DNA of 5,426 nt from Treponema sp. (GTDB lineage Bacteria > Spirochaetota > Spirochaetia > Treponematales > Breznakiellaceae), in the NCBI GenBank assembly GCA_031270205.1, contig JAISYA010000018.1, positions 1-5,426 of the forward strand, read 5' to 3'. Below are positions 5,399 through 5,426 of the stretch, one piece after another. The translations under genes were made by a program, and so were the position numbers. The first letter of the stretch is position 1; every line of letters starts with the position of its first letter. Under the pieces are notes generated by a model, which had not been told where the DNA came from, searched no databases, and was given only the letters and a program-made list of their open reading frames with translations.

Positions 5399-5426
5399 CC
5401 CGCGCAAGCGGGTTCTTTGGTTTAAT
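5399..5426 (+). terminator. Possible weak Rho-independent terminator at window edge
   Basis: CCCGC (5399-5403) pairs with GCGGG (5408-5412) around GCAA, followed by the T-rich stretch TTCTTTGGTTT. The stem is only 5 bp and the T tract is broken, so the call is weak. No plus-strand gene that would end here is seen in the window. Confidence 0.3.

Larger units (their letters stand above)
5150..5426. other. GC-rich non-coding tail with several hairpins
   Basis: No credible gene is seen on either strand; any gene to the right starts or ends outside the window. Several self-complementary stretches are present: GCGGG-TGTTT-CCCGC (5232-5246), GCGCT-TAT-AGCGC (5254-5266), a strong hairpin at 5317-5336, and another at 5399-5412. 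No tRNA or rRNA signature was recognised. The density of hairpins suggests transcription end signals or a small structured RNA, but this is not proved. Confidence 0.5.

Overview
The window is bacterial, GC-rich, and most likely chromosomal DNA from a spirochaete of the Treponema type. That placement is inferred from an Mgl-type galactose permease, a HolB-like protein with a long internal insertion, and the MurG sequence style; no search was run. All protein genes are recognisable housekeeping or sugar-uptake genes. The unexplained material is non-coding and lies at the two ends of the gene block.

Layout. (1) Positions 1-402, plus strand: the C-terminal third of an MglC-type galactose/methyl-galactoside ABC permease; the start of the gene lies left of the window. 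(2) Positions 403-548: the gap between convergent genes, holding a long imperfect inverted repeat (420-506) flanked by near-identical 8-10 bp direct repeats. (3) Positions 549-3533, minus strand: a tightly packed cluster transcribed right to left as murG, cvpA, holB. Neighbours overlap by 4 bp (ATGA) and 8 bp (GTGTTTGA), so translational coupling is likely. holB is best started at a GTG inside the end of cvpA. (4) Positions 3590-4648, minus strand: galM (aldose 1-epimerase), 56 bp upstream of murG. A promoter-like TATAAT and a strong ribosome binding site precede it. A second promoter-like sequence lies between galM and murG and would give a murG transcript with almost no leader. (5) Positions 4649-5426: 778 bp without a credible gene. 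It holds the galM promoter, a 13-bp direct repeat beside that promoter, a striking array of fifteen 23-bp tandem units (4805-5149), and a GC-rich tail with several hairpins.

How the genes fit together. MglC imports galactose or methyl-galactosides and GalM interconverts the anomers of free galactose or glucose, so the outer genes share a sugar-use theme, although they lie on opposite strands. MurG makes lipid II for peptidoglycan, CvpA is a small inner-membrane protein of poorly defined role, and HolB is a clamp-loader subunit of DNA polymerase III. Their overlap suggests co-expression, not one pathway.

The best candidate for something undescribed is the 23-bp array. Each unit carries a 13-bp near-perfect dyad (ACATAG, one centre base, CTATGT), and every junction makes a GATC. 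The centre base and the tail switch together part way through the array.
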